Assembly (NCBI GenBank): GCA_003518745.1
Contig: DOYB01000138.1
Span: 1 to 7,252 of the forward strand
From: Selenomonas sp.
GTDB taxonomy: Bacteria > Bacillota > Negativicutes > Selenomonadales > Selenomonadaceae
Direction of reading: 5' to 3'
Length of the DNA: 7,252 bases
Below are positions 1-5,509 of the stretch, one piece after another. Each line of letters starts with the position of its first letter. Position 1 is the first letter of the stretch. The notes below the pieces were generated by a model, which worked only from the letters and a program-made list of their open reading frames with translations, was not told the origin of the DNA and did no database searches. A program made the translations under genes and the position numbers.

Positions 1-1158
1 CGTGACAAAGAGGCTTTTTCCGAGGCCTTCAAGCTGGCCTATCTGGAGCAAGACCCCATTCGTGGTAAACGCCTTGCCCAACAGAACGGAGAATGGTGCG
101 TTGTGGAGAATCCTCCTGCACGCCCCCTTTCACAGGAGGAAATGGACGAGGTCTATGACCTTCCCTATCAGAGAAAATGGCATCCCTGCTACGATGCCGC
201 AGGCGGCGTGCCGGCTCTCCAAGAGGTGCAGTTCAGTCTTGTCAGTCACAGGGGCTGCTTCGGAGGCTGTAATTTCTGCGCCATAATCTCACATGAGGGG
301 CAGATTATCCAGCGCAGGAGCCATGAATCCATTTTGAGGGAAGCGCATATACTCACAAAGCTTCCCGGCTTCAAAGGCTATATCCACGACGTGGGCGGCC
401 CCACAGCGAACTTTCGCAGAACCTCCTGCGATGAGCAGCTTACCCGTGGTACCTGCCGTGGCAAAACCTGCCTTTCCCCCATTCCCTGCAAAAACCTTAA
501 GGCAGATCACAGTGATTATCTAGACCTTCTGAGAAAGCTCAGAAATGTACCCGGAGTAAAGAAAGTCTTTGTCAGATCCGGAGTAAGGTTCGATTACCTG
601 CTGCTGGCAGAGGATGATTTTCTCGAAGAGCTCTGCCGCCACCACATAAGCGGCCAGCTCAAGGTTGCTCCCGAACATGTTTCAGAAGATGTAACACGGT
701 TGATGGGAAAAACCGGGAAAAACATCTTTCTCAGATTCGCTAAGAGATTCCGTCAAATAAACAATAGCCTTGGGAAAAAACAATACCTCGTTCCCTACTT
801 CATGTCCAGTCATCCCGGCGCCACTCTGAAGGATGCCGTTGAACTGGCGGAATTCATAAGAGATATGGGACACCGGCCGGAACAGGTGCAGGATTTCATT
901 CCTACCCCCGGCACACTTTCCACCTGTATGTACCATACAGGTGTCAATCCTCTGACAGGAGAACATGTCCATGTGGCAAAATCTCAAGAGGAAAAACAAA
1001 TGCAACGATCGCTCATGCAGTACTGGATGCCCCAGAATCGTGAGATTGTGAGGAAGGCCCTGTATAAGGCAGGTCGTCATGATTTGATCGGATACGGTAA
1101 AAAATGTCTGGTTCCTCCGGAGGCTCCGGTTGGGAAGGATAATAGAAAAAGGAGATGA
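1..1158 (+). CDS. ygiQ: YgiQ family radical SAM protein, 3' part (5' end outside window)
   Basis: The reading frame is open from base 1, so 385 residues of the C-terminal part are present and the start lies upstream. The radical SAM CX3CX2C motif (GCFGGCNFC) is at fragment residues 86, 90 and 93 and would bind a 4Fe-4S cluster that cleaves S-adenosylmethionine. Family-typical stretches follow in order: HDVGGPTANFR, a four-cysteine segment (Cys143, 152, 157, 163), GQLKVAPEH, and VQDFIPTPGTLSTCMY, ending near DLIGYGKKCLV. These identify the YgiQ/UPF0313 family, whose substrate is not established. Family members are usually 600-740 residues, so a few hundred residues are probably missing. It is the first visible gene of a tight plus-strand run with nrdR. 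Identity is secure; function is unknown. Confidence 0.95.
   Translation, partial: RDKEAFSEAFKLAYLEQDPIRGKRLAQQNGEWCVVENPPARPLSQEEMDEVYDLPYQRKWHPCYDAAGGVPALQEVQFSLVSHRGCFGGCNFCAIISHEGQIIQRRSHESILREAHILTKLPGFKGYIHDVGGPTANFRRTSCDEQLTRGTCRGKTCLSPIPCKNLKADHSDYLDLLRKLRNVPGVKKVFVRSGVRFDYLLLAEDDFLEELCRHHISGQLKVAPEHVSEDVTRLMGKTGKNIFLRFAKRFRQINNSLGKKQYLVPYFMSSHPGATLKDAVELAEFIRDMGHRPEQVQDFIPTPGTLSTCMYHTGVNPLTGEHVHVAKSQEEKQMQRSLMQYWMPQNREIVRKALYKAGRHDLIGYGKKCLVPPEAPVGKDNRKRR
1150..1154 (+). promoter_or_regulatory. Ribosome binding site that decides the nrdR start
   Basis: AGGAG lies inside the last codons of ygiQ. It is 9 bases from the ATG at 1164 but touches the in-frame ATG at 1155, so only 1164 is well placed. 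This suggests translational coupling of nrdR to ygiQ. Confidence 0.7.
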
Positions 1159-1163
1159 GCTGC

Positions 1164-1640
1164 ATGAACTGTCCCTTCTGCAAGCATGCGGACAGCAGAG
1201 TAATGGATTCCCGGGCCGCCGATGATGGAAATGCTATCCGCCGCCGACGGGAATGTGCCAGCTGCGGAAGAAGATTCACCACCTATGAGGTAGTGGAGCA
1301 GGCTCCCCTTATGGTAATAAAGAATGATGGCTGCCGTGAAGCCTTCCAACAGGAAAAGCTGCTTAAGGGGCTGTTACGTTCCTGCGACAAACGTGATATT
1401 TCCACTGAACGTATAGTAGCCCTCTCCCATGCGATAGAACGTGAAATAAGAGATACAGCGGACAAGGAAATCGAATCCCGGGCAATTGGGGAACTGGTAA
1501 TGGAAAAACTGAAGGACTTTGACGAAGTTGCCTACATACGCTTCGCTTCGGTCTACAGAAAGTTCGCCGATATCAGCAGCTTCCAGAGTGCTCTGGAAAG
1601 CCTCTTAAAGGGTCGGGAAACAGTTATCTCTAAGGATTGA
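1164..1640 (+). CDS. nrdR: Transcriptional repressor NrdR
   Basis: NrdR is a nucleotide-sensing repressor of ribonucleotide reductase operons. The protein (158 residues from this start) has an N-terminal zinc ribbon with Cys3, Cys6, Cys31 and Cys34 and the signature IRRRREC followed by RRFTTYE. An ATP-cone domain covers about residues 46-136, beginning near VIKNDGCREAF; it binds ATP or dATP in the family. Length is typical. An ATG at 1155 is in frame and overlaps the ygiQ stop as ATGA, but the GGAG at 1151-1154 abuts it with no spacing. The same AGGAG sits 9 bases before the ATG at 1164, and starting there gives the family-standard MNCPFC, so 1164 is preferred. Its target ribonucleotide reductase genes are not in the window. 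Confidence 0.96.
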   Translation: MNCPFCKHADSRVMDSRAADDGNAIRRRRECASCGRRFTTYEVVEQAPLMVIKNDGCREAFQQEKLLKGLLRSCDKRDISTERIVALSHAIEREIRDTADKEIESRAIGELVMEKLKDFDEVAYIRFASVYRKFADISSFQSALESLLKGRETVISKD

Positions 1641-1644
1641 GGGG
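1639..1644 (+). promoter_or_regulatory. Ribosome binding site supporting a TTG start
   Basis: GAGGGG overlaps the nrdR stop codon and sits 6 bases before TTG 1651. The nearer ATG at 1646 is in another frame and stops after six codons, so it is not the start. Confidence 0.55.
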
Positions 1645-1650
1645 AATGCT

Positions 1651-3384
1651 TTGGACTGGGAGCTGAGTGAAGAACTGCGCCGGCAGTTGGAACGGGAGCA
1701 GGGCTATTGTATCTATCCCGCCGGTACACGGGAGCGATTTGCCATAGTATATCCCAATTCCTACTACGTCGGCATGTCGAATCTGGGACTGCATATAATC
1801 TATGAGCTTCTGAACAATCGTAATGACACCGCGTGTGAAAGGTGCTTCCTGCCTGAAAAGCAGAGTCTGCAGCGGTATCAACGCACCAATACCCCACTGA
1901 TGAGCCTTGAAACCCAGACCCCCCTGTTTCGGTTCTCCATTATAGGCTTTGCCCTCTCCTTCGAGATGGACTACTTCAACGTTCTTGAAATCCTCTCCCT
2001 CGGTCATGTAAAGCTGCTGGCAAAAGAACGAGGAGAACAGGATCCCCTTGTTATAGCAGGAGGCCCCTGCGCCACCTTCAATCCCGAGCCCCTGTGGCTT
2101 TTCTTCGATGCCTTCGTCATCGGAGAAGGCGAGGTTATTCTTCCACAGTTGCTGGATACCTATTACCACGCGAAAAGAAATCAAATGCCGAGAACAGAAT
2201 GCCTCAGACAGCTCGCCGCTGTGCCCGGGGTCTATGTCCCTTCCCTGTATGAGCACCATTACGAGGATACAGGTGTTCTTTCAGAAATACGCGCCCTGCA
2301 TGGAGCCCCTGAACGAGTATACCGCCAGTGGCTGAAGGAGCCTGACGAACACCCCGCCCACACGGTTGTCATCACAGAGGACACGGAATTCAACCTTTAT
2401 CTCATTGAAACGGCGCGGGGATGTGGCAGACACTGCCGTTTCTGTATGGCAGGCTACTGCTTCAGACGCCCCAGAAACCGTTCCCTTGAGGTACTGAAGC
2501 GGGAGGTGGAGAAAGCCGCCCCCTTCGGAAAACGCATTGGGCTTATGGGAGCAGCCATCTCGGATCACCCGGAGATAAATGCCCTCTGCGCCCACATCCT
2601 GTCAAAAGGTCTCCCCATGTCGGTGGCATCCTTCCGCGCTGACTCCGTAACCCGGGAACTGGTTGAAGCCCTGGCAGAAAGCGGCCTGAAAACACTTACC
2701 ATGGCGCCCGAGGCAGGCAGTTCCCGCATGAGAGCCGTCATAAACAAGGGAATCGAAGAGGAGCATATATTCCGTGGCGTATCCCTTGGAACAGAAGCAG
2801 GCATACCTAATTTTCGTCTGTACTTCATGATTGGACTCCCCTTCGAGGATGAATCCGACACAGACGCTATAGTGGAAATGGCCATGAGAGTCAAGGACTA
2901 TATGACGGAGAAGGGAGCAAAAGGAAAACTCACCCTGAGTATCAACCCCTTCATTCCAAAGCCCTTCACTCCATTTCAGTGGCTTCCAATGGCGGATAAA
3001 TCATATGTTGAACACACTCTGAAGAAAATCCGCAAAGCCCTTAAGGGCAGAAAGCAGCTTGAAGTCATTGCCGAATCCCCCAGAGAAGCCTATGTACAGG
3101 GCATATTGGCCAGAGGTGACCGTCGCCTGGGGGAGGTGCTTATGACCTCATGGCAAAACGGAGGCAGCAAGGCCTTCAGACGCGCAATGAAGGAGCATGG
3201 CTTTGATGAAGACTTTTACCTGTACAGGACTAGGCAGAAGGATGAGCTTTTCCCTTGGGATGTGCTCGATATAAGGGTAAAAAGGGAATATCTCTTCGAG
3301 GAACTTGAAAAGGCAAAGGCCCTCCAGCCTACAATACAGTGCTTTGATAAGTGCAGACGCTGTGGCGTTTGCGATAATATTTGA
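1651..3384 (+). CDS. B12-binding-like radical SAM protein (COG1032, TIGR03960-like)
   Basis: This is a 577-residue radical SAM enzyme of unknown substrate. The N-terminal 200 or so residues resemble the cobalamin-binding-type Rossmann region of such proteins (IVYPNSYYVGMSNLGL, IAGGPCATFNPEP, FVIGEGE), but I see no DxHxxG cobalamin motif. The radical SAM core has ARGCGRHCRFC with Cys258, Cys262 and Cys265, followed by GLMGAAISDHPE, TMAPEAGSSRMR and FMIGLPFE. The C-terminus carries four cysteines (564, 568, 571, 574; CFDKCRRCGVC) that could bind a second cluster or zinc. No in-frame ATG is near; the TTG at 1651 follows GAGGGG (1639-1644) by 6 bases, so TTG is the likely start. It begins 10 bases after nrdR stops. 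Family placement comes from motif memory, not a search. Confidence 0.88.
   Translation: MDWELSEELRRQLEREQGYCIYPAGTRERFAIVYPNSYYVGMSNLGLHIIYELLNNRNDTACERCFLPEKQSLQRYQRTNTPLMSLETQTPLFRFSIIGFALSFEMDYFNVLEILSLGHVKLLAKERGEQDPLVIAGGPCATFNPEPLWLFFDAFVIGEGEVILPQLLDTYYHAKRNQMPRTECLRQLAAVPGVYVPSLYEHHYEDTGVLSEIRALHGAPERVYRQWLKEPDEHPAHTVVITEDTEFNLYLIETARGCGRHCRFCMAGYCFRRPRNRSLEVLKREVEKAAPFGKRIGLMGAAISDHPEINALCAHILSKGLPMSVASFRADSVTRELVEALAESGLKTLTMAPEAGSSRMRAVINKGIEEEHIFRGVSLGTEAGIPNFRLYFMIGLPFEDESDTDAIVEMAMRVKDYMTEKGAKGKLTLSINPFIPKPFTPFQWLPMADKSYVEHTLKKIRKALKGRKQLEVIAESPREAYVQGILARGDRRLGEVLMTSWQNGGSKAFRRAMKEHGFDEDFYLYRTRQKDELFPWDVLDIRVKREYLFEELEKAKALQPTIQCFDKCRRCGVCDNI
3370..3378 (+). promoter_or_regulatory. 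Possible internal extended -10 promoter for trxA
   Basis: TGCGATAAT fits an extended -10 element (TGn plus a five-of-six match to TATAAT) and would start transcription just before the trxA ribosome binding site. I see no good -35 at the right distance (TTGATA at 3344 is too far, 23 bases). It overlaps the end of the upstream coding sequence, so it could be chance. Confidence 0.22.
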
Positions 3385-3411
3385 CATCTATGCAGAAAGG
3401 ACGCGATACAC

Positions 3412-3720
3412 ATGTCAGTTACCGTTATCACCAAAGAGAATTTCGAAGCTGAGGTACTGAAATCCGACAAGCCCGTGCTGGTGGACTTCTGGGCAGGCTG
3501 GTGCGGCCCCTGCCGTATGCTCTCCCCCACAGTCGAAGAAATAGCCGCAGAAAACAGCGACATAAAAGTCGGAAAGGTCAATGTAGATGAGCAGCCTGAG
3601 CTTGCGCAGCAGTTCAACGTCATGAGCATCCCCATGCTGGTTGTCTTCAAGAACGGCCAGGCCGTCAACAGCTCCGTGGGCGTACAGCCCAAAGACGCGA
3701 TACTGTCTCTTTTGAAATAA
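3412..3720 (+). CDS. trxA: Thioredoxin
   Basis: This is a 102-residue classical cytosolic thioredoxin that reduces protein disulfides, including those of ribonucleotide reductase and peroxidases, and is itself reduced by thioredoxin reductase. The active site WCGPC is at residues 30-34 (Cys31, Cys34), the buried Asp25 is present in LVDFW, and the cis-proline is Pro74 in SIPM. Most family members have threonine after this proline (SIPT), so methionine here is a small departure. There is no signal peptide. AAAGGA at 3396-3401 is 10 bases before the ATG. It follows the radical SAM gene by 27 bases and is the last gene of the plus-strand run, ending at the hairpin at 3736. No thioredoxin reductase is in the window. 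Confidence 0.97.
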   Translation: MSVTVITKENFEAEVLKSDKPVLVDFWAGWCGPCRMLSPTVEEIAAENSDIKVGKVNVDEQPELAQQFNVMSIPMLVVFKNGQAVNSSVGVQPKDAILSLLK

Positions 3721-3735
3721 AGTAGTCAAAAATAT

Positions 3736-3766
3736 GAGCCATACCTGCCGGTGACAGGTATGGCTC
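3736..3766. terminator. Bidirectional intrinsic terminator between trxA and the terD operon
   Basis: A perfect 12-bp stem (GAGCCATACCTG with CAGGTATGGCTC) encloses a 7-base loop. On the plus strand it is followed by TATTT, 16 bases after the trxA stop. On the minus strand it is followed by ATATTTTTGA, a better U-tract, and lies 39 bases past the stop of the second TerD gene. It sits at a convergent junction, so it probably serves both operons. Confidence 0.85.
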
Positions 3767-3805
3767 TATTTCGTCACAATATTACTCGGTAGATTTTCGT
3801 CCTTT

Positions 3806-4414
3806 TTACTTGAAACGCGCAATCAATTCCGAAAGCCCGGGGTCCTTAGTTCCCTGACCGATGGCGTTGAATTTCCACTGTCCGTTGCGCTGATAAAGCT
3901 CTCCGAACACCATTGCGGTCATGCCGTCGTAGTTCTCAGACAGGCTGTAACGGCAAAGCTCCGAATTGTTGTCCGCATCCACTATGCGGATGAAGGCATT
4001 CTTTATCATGCCGAAATTCTGCTTTCGTTCCACGCACTTATAGATATTCACCACGAAAACAATCTTGTCGCAGTCCGAGGGCAGCGACCCAAGGTCAACG
4101 AAAATCTGTTCGTCATCCCCTTCTCCCTCGCCGGTAAGGTTATCACCCATATGCCTTACAGCGTCCGACTGGTGGCGGAGATTTCCGAAATAGACCACGT
4201 CCTCAATATTGGCAAGATGTCCGCCCCTGCAGACAAGGGCAGAGGCATCGCAGTCAATATCGGCTGAACCGCCTCCAAGGATGGATGACAAGAATCCGCC
4301 CTTATTCGGCTGCTCTGCCGCGTCCCAGCCAAGACCCACCATGGCATGCTTCAGGGCACTTCCATCACCCTTGGTAAGGTTAACCTTCTGCCCCTTTTGC
4401 AGATTCACTGCCAT
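3806..4414 (-). CDS. TerD family protein with glycine-rich insertion (second gene of pair)
   Basis: This is a 202-residue TerD-domain protein. The family includes calcium-binding cytoplasmic proteins linked to tellurite resistance and general stress. Visible family motifs are AVNLQKGQKVNLTK at the start, VGLGWD (26-31), the acidic ADIDCDAS (51-58), HMGDNLTGEGEGDDEQI (88-104), NAFIRIVD and GELYQRNGQWKFNAIGQG. Compared with the upstream paralogue it has an inserted stretch around residues 32-51 (KGGFLSSILGGG) and five cysteines (55, 62, 115, 127, 154) where the paralogue has none. The ATG is 7 bases after GGAGGT (4422-4427). It starts 20 bases after the upstream terD stops, so the two are surely cotranscribed. 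The exact role is not predictable from sequence. Confidence 0.93.
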   Translation of the reverse strand: MAVNLQKGQKVNLTKGDGSALKHAMVGLGWDAAEQPNKGGFLSSILGGGSADIDCDASALVCRGGHLANIEDVVYFGNLRHQSDAVRHMGDNLTGEGEGDDEQIFVDLGSLPSDCDKIVFVVNIYKCVERKQNFGMIKNAFIRIVDADNNSELCRYSLSENYDGMTAMVFGELYQRNGQWKFNAIGQGTKDPGLSELIARFK

Positions 4415-4421
4415 ATGCGTT

Positions 4422-4427
4422 ACCTCC
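4422..4427 (-). promoter_or_regulatory. Ribosome binding site of second TerD gene
   Basis: GGAGGT on the minus strand, 7 bases before the ATG, lies in the 20-base gap between the two TerD genes and supports independent translation of the second one. Confidence 0.7.
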
Positions 4428-4434
4428 GATTACT

Positions 4435-5013
4435 TCACACATCAACGCCGAAATTCCTGCCAAGCGCGGAAAGTCCGCCCTGGAAGCCGCTGCCAATGGC
4501 GTTGAACTTCCACTCGCCGTTGTTCCTGTAAAGCTCTCCAACCACCACAGCGGTCTCAATGGAGAAGTCCTCACCAAGATCGTAGCGAATGAGCTCCGTG
4601 TTATTCGCTTCATCCACAACACGAATAAACGCATTGCTGACCTGACCAAAATTCTGATTGCGGCTCTCGCCCTCGTGAATCGTGACCGTAAAGTCAATTT
4701 TCTCGATATTGGCAGGCACCGCGGCAAGATCTATCTTGATCTGCTCATCATCGCCCTCGCCGGCACCCGTAAGGTTATCACCCAAGTGCTCAACACTGCC
4801 GGAGGCATGCTTAAGGTTGTTGTAGAAAACAAAGTCAGCGTCTGAGGTAACCTTGCCGTCTGCTCCCAGCAGGAAGGCCGCGGCATCCAAATCGAAATCA
4901 TGGCCCCCATCATACTTGTTGGTGTCCCATCCAAGTCCGATGAGAAGCTTGCTGAGTCCCGGATTACCCTTTGTCAAATCAACTTTTTGACCCTTCTTCA
5001 AACTAACTGCCAT
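4435..5013 (-). CDS. terD: TerD family protein, canonical member (first gene of pair)
   Basis: This is a 192-residue TerD/TerE-type protein, very like the Bacillus YceC/YceD group by memory. Motifs in order are AVSLKKGQKVDLTKGNPGL (2-20), IGLGWDTNKYDGG (25-37), the acidic DFDLDAAAF (39-47) that contributes calcium ligands in the family, FVFYNN, HLGDNLTGAGEGDDEQI (76-92), QNFGQVSNAFIRVVD, and GELYRNNGEWKFNAIGSG. It is cytoplasmic with no signal peptide, and has no cysteine. A strong AAAGGAGGA (5021-5029, minus strand) is 7 bases before the ATG. It is the promoter-proximal gene of a two-gene operon, with no terB, terC or terZ-like neighbour in view. The name terD marks the family; tellurite resistance itself is not shown. 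Confidence 0.96.
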   Translation of the reverse strand: MAVSLKKGQKVDLTKGNPGLSKLLIGLGWDTNKYDGGHDFDLDAAAFLLGADGKVTSDADFVFYNNLKHASGSVEHLGDNLTGAGEGDDEQIKIDLAAVPANIEKIDFTVTIHEGESRNQNFGQVSNAFIRVVDEANNTELIRYDLGEDFSIETAVVVGELYRNNGEWKFNAIGSGFQGGLSALGRNFGVDV

Positions 5014-5020
5014 GTGAAAT

Positions 5021-5029
5021 TCCTCCTTT
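5021..5029 (-). promoter_or_regulatory. Strong ribosome binding site of terD
   Basis: AAAGGAGGA on the minus strand is an almost full match to the anti-Shine-Dalgarno sequence, 7 bases before the ATG, suggesting high translation. Confidence 0.8.
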
Positions 5030-5043
5030 AGTCAAATGTTTCC

Positions 5044-5068
5044 TCCCCTGCAATCATAATGCAGGAGA
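5044..5068 (-). other. Hairpin in the terD 5' leader
   Basis: In the minus-strand transcript, UCUCCUGCA pairs with UGCAGGGGA (9 bp with one G-U pair) around a 7-base loop. It lies between the predicted transcription start (near 5074) and the ribosome binding site, has no U-tract and does not cover the ribosome binding site. It could stabilise the message end or be a control element; nothing in the sequence decides between these. Confidence 0.45.
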
Positions 5069-5080
5069 CCTCACCCATAA

Positions 5081-5108
5081 ATTATACCATCTTTTCAGAA
5101 ATTTTCAA
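5081..5108 (-). promoter_or_regulatory. Sigma-A-type promoter of the terD operon
   Basis: On the minus strand, TTGAAA (5103-5108) and a perfect TATAAT (5081-5086) are separated by 16 bases. Transcription would start near 5074, giving a leader of about 60 bases before terD. It is the only strong minus-strand promoter I see in this intergenic region. Confidence 0.75.
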
Positions 5109-5112
5109 CAAG

Positions 5113-5123
5113 GCTTTTAAAGC
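5113..5123. repeat. Short inverted repeat in the divergent control region
   Basis: GCTTT and AAAGC flank a single base. The dyad lies just upstream of the terD -35 element, a position suited to a regulator, but five-base arms in AT-rich DNA may be chance. Confidence 0.2.
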
Positions 5124-5156
5124 TTCATTTTTACTGGCCATAGTATTGCAGCAGCG

Positions 5157-5171
5157 TTATAATTATTTTGA
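5157..5171 (+). promoter_or_regulatory. -10 element of the 88-aa gene overlapped by a PerR/Fur-like box
   Basis: A perfect TATAAT is at 5158-5163, about 50 bases before the small gene's start codon. The 17-base-distant position (5135-5140, TGGCCA) is a poor -35, so the promoter may be weak or need help. The 15 bases TTATAATTATTTTGA match the PerR box consensus TTATAATNATTATAA at 12 of 14 defined positions, and an additional perfect dyad ATTATT-TTG-AATAAT covers 5162-5176. A repressor bound here would block the -10. AT-richness makes a chance match possible. Confidence 0.4.
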
Positions 5172-5211
5172 ATAATACTATCATAAACAAAGGCGAGGTG
5201 AATCTTACATA

Positions 5212-5478
5212 ATGGAAAAGCGAGTTAAACCTGTTTCCGACAAAAAAAGGAAACAGCTCAAGGATATCTGCCAAAAAGCAACACTTGCGGAGAAGCGTGC
5301 CCAAAAGCTGACAAAGAAGGCTTTGGCCGGCGTGAATGTCCGGAAAAGCAAACACGGAAGGAAAAGCGTGCCGTCAGCCTCAGAGAGATCCGCGGACAAC
5401 ATCCTGCAATCGGCGCTAATTGCCGAAAAGCAGGGAGAACGGCTGGTTCAACGAATACTTGGTGCAACAGGACGCTGA
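5212..5478 (+). CDS. Small basic hypothetical protein with internal helix repeat
   Basis: I do not recognise this 88-residue protein. It is rich in lysine and arginine, with only one cysteine (Cys20), no signal peptide and no membrane segment. Two similar helix-like segments are visible: residues 19-40 (ICQKATLAEKRAQKL...) and 64-85 (ILQSALIAEKQGERL...), sharing Q, A, AEK and two leucines at the same spacing, 8 identities in 22 with several conservative changes. A basic, probably flexible linker (41-63, with RKSKHGRKS) joins them. This could be a two-helix protein binding nucleic acid or another protein. GAGGTG at 5195-5200 is 11 bases before the ATG. It is divergent from the terD operon and followed after 31 bases by the transporter gene, with no terminator between. 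Coding is supported by the protein repeat, ribosome binding site and promoter position. Confidence 0.75.
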   Translation: MEKRVKPVSDKKRKQLKDICQKATLAEKRAQKLTKKALAGVNVRKSKHGRKSVPSASERSADNILQSALIAEKQGERLVQRILGATGR

Positions 5479-5509
5479 CTCAAGGTGAAACTATGCGAGG
5501 TGATGATCT

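Noticed and set aside
289..510. Minus-strand open frame inside ygiQ
   Set aside because: It lies opposite a strongly conserved YgiQ coding segment, shows no recognisable domain, and is a frame shadow.
1646..1666. ATG at 1646 as the start of the radical SAM gene
   Set aside because: It is out of frame with the long reading frame and meets a stop after six codons.
1630..2259. Long (209-codon) minus-strand open frame over the nrdR/radical SAM junction
   Set aside because: It covers well-conserved coding sequence on the plus strand and resembles no known protein.
3773..3787. CACAATATTACT resembling half of an NrdR box
   Set aside because: NrdR boxes work as a pair with defined spacing upstream of nrd genes; this is a single weak match between a terminator and a gene end.
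3721..3805. Possible small RNA or short gene between trxA and the second TerD gene
   Set aside because: The only structure is the terminator hairpin; no open frame with a ribosome binding site or extra promoter is visible.
4209..4531. Plus-strand open frames opposite the TerD pair
   Set aside because: They are antisense to two genes with strong family motifs, with no homology I recognise.
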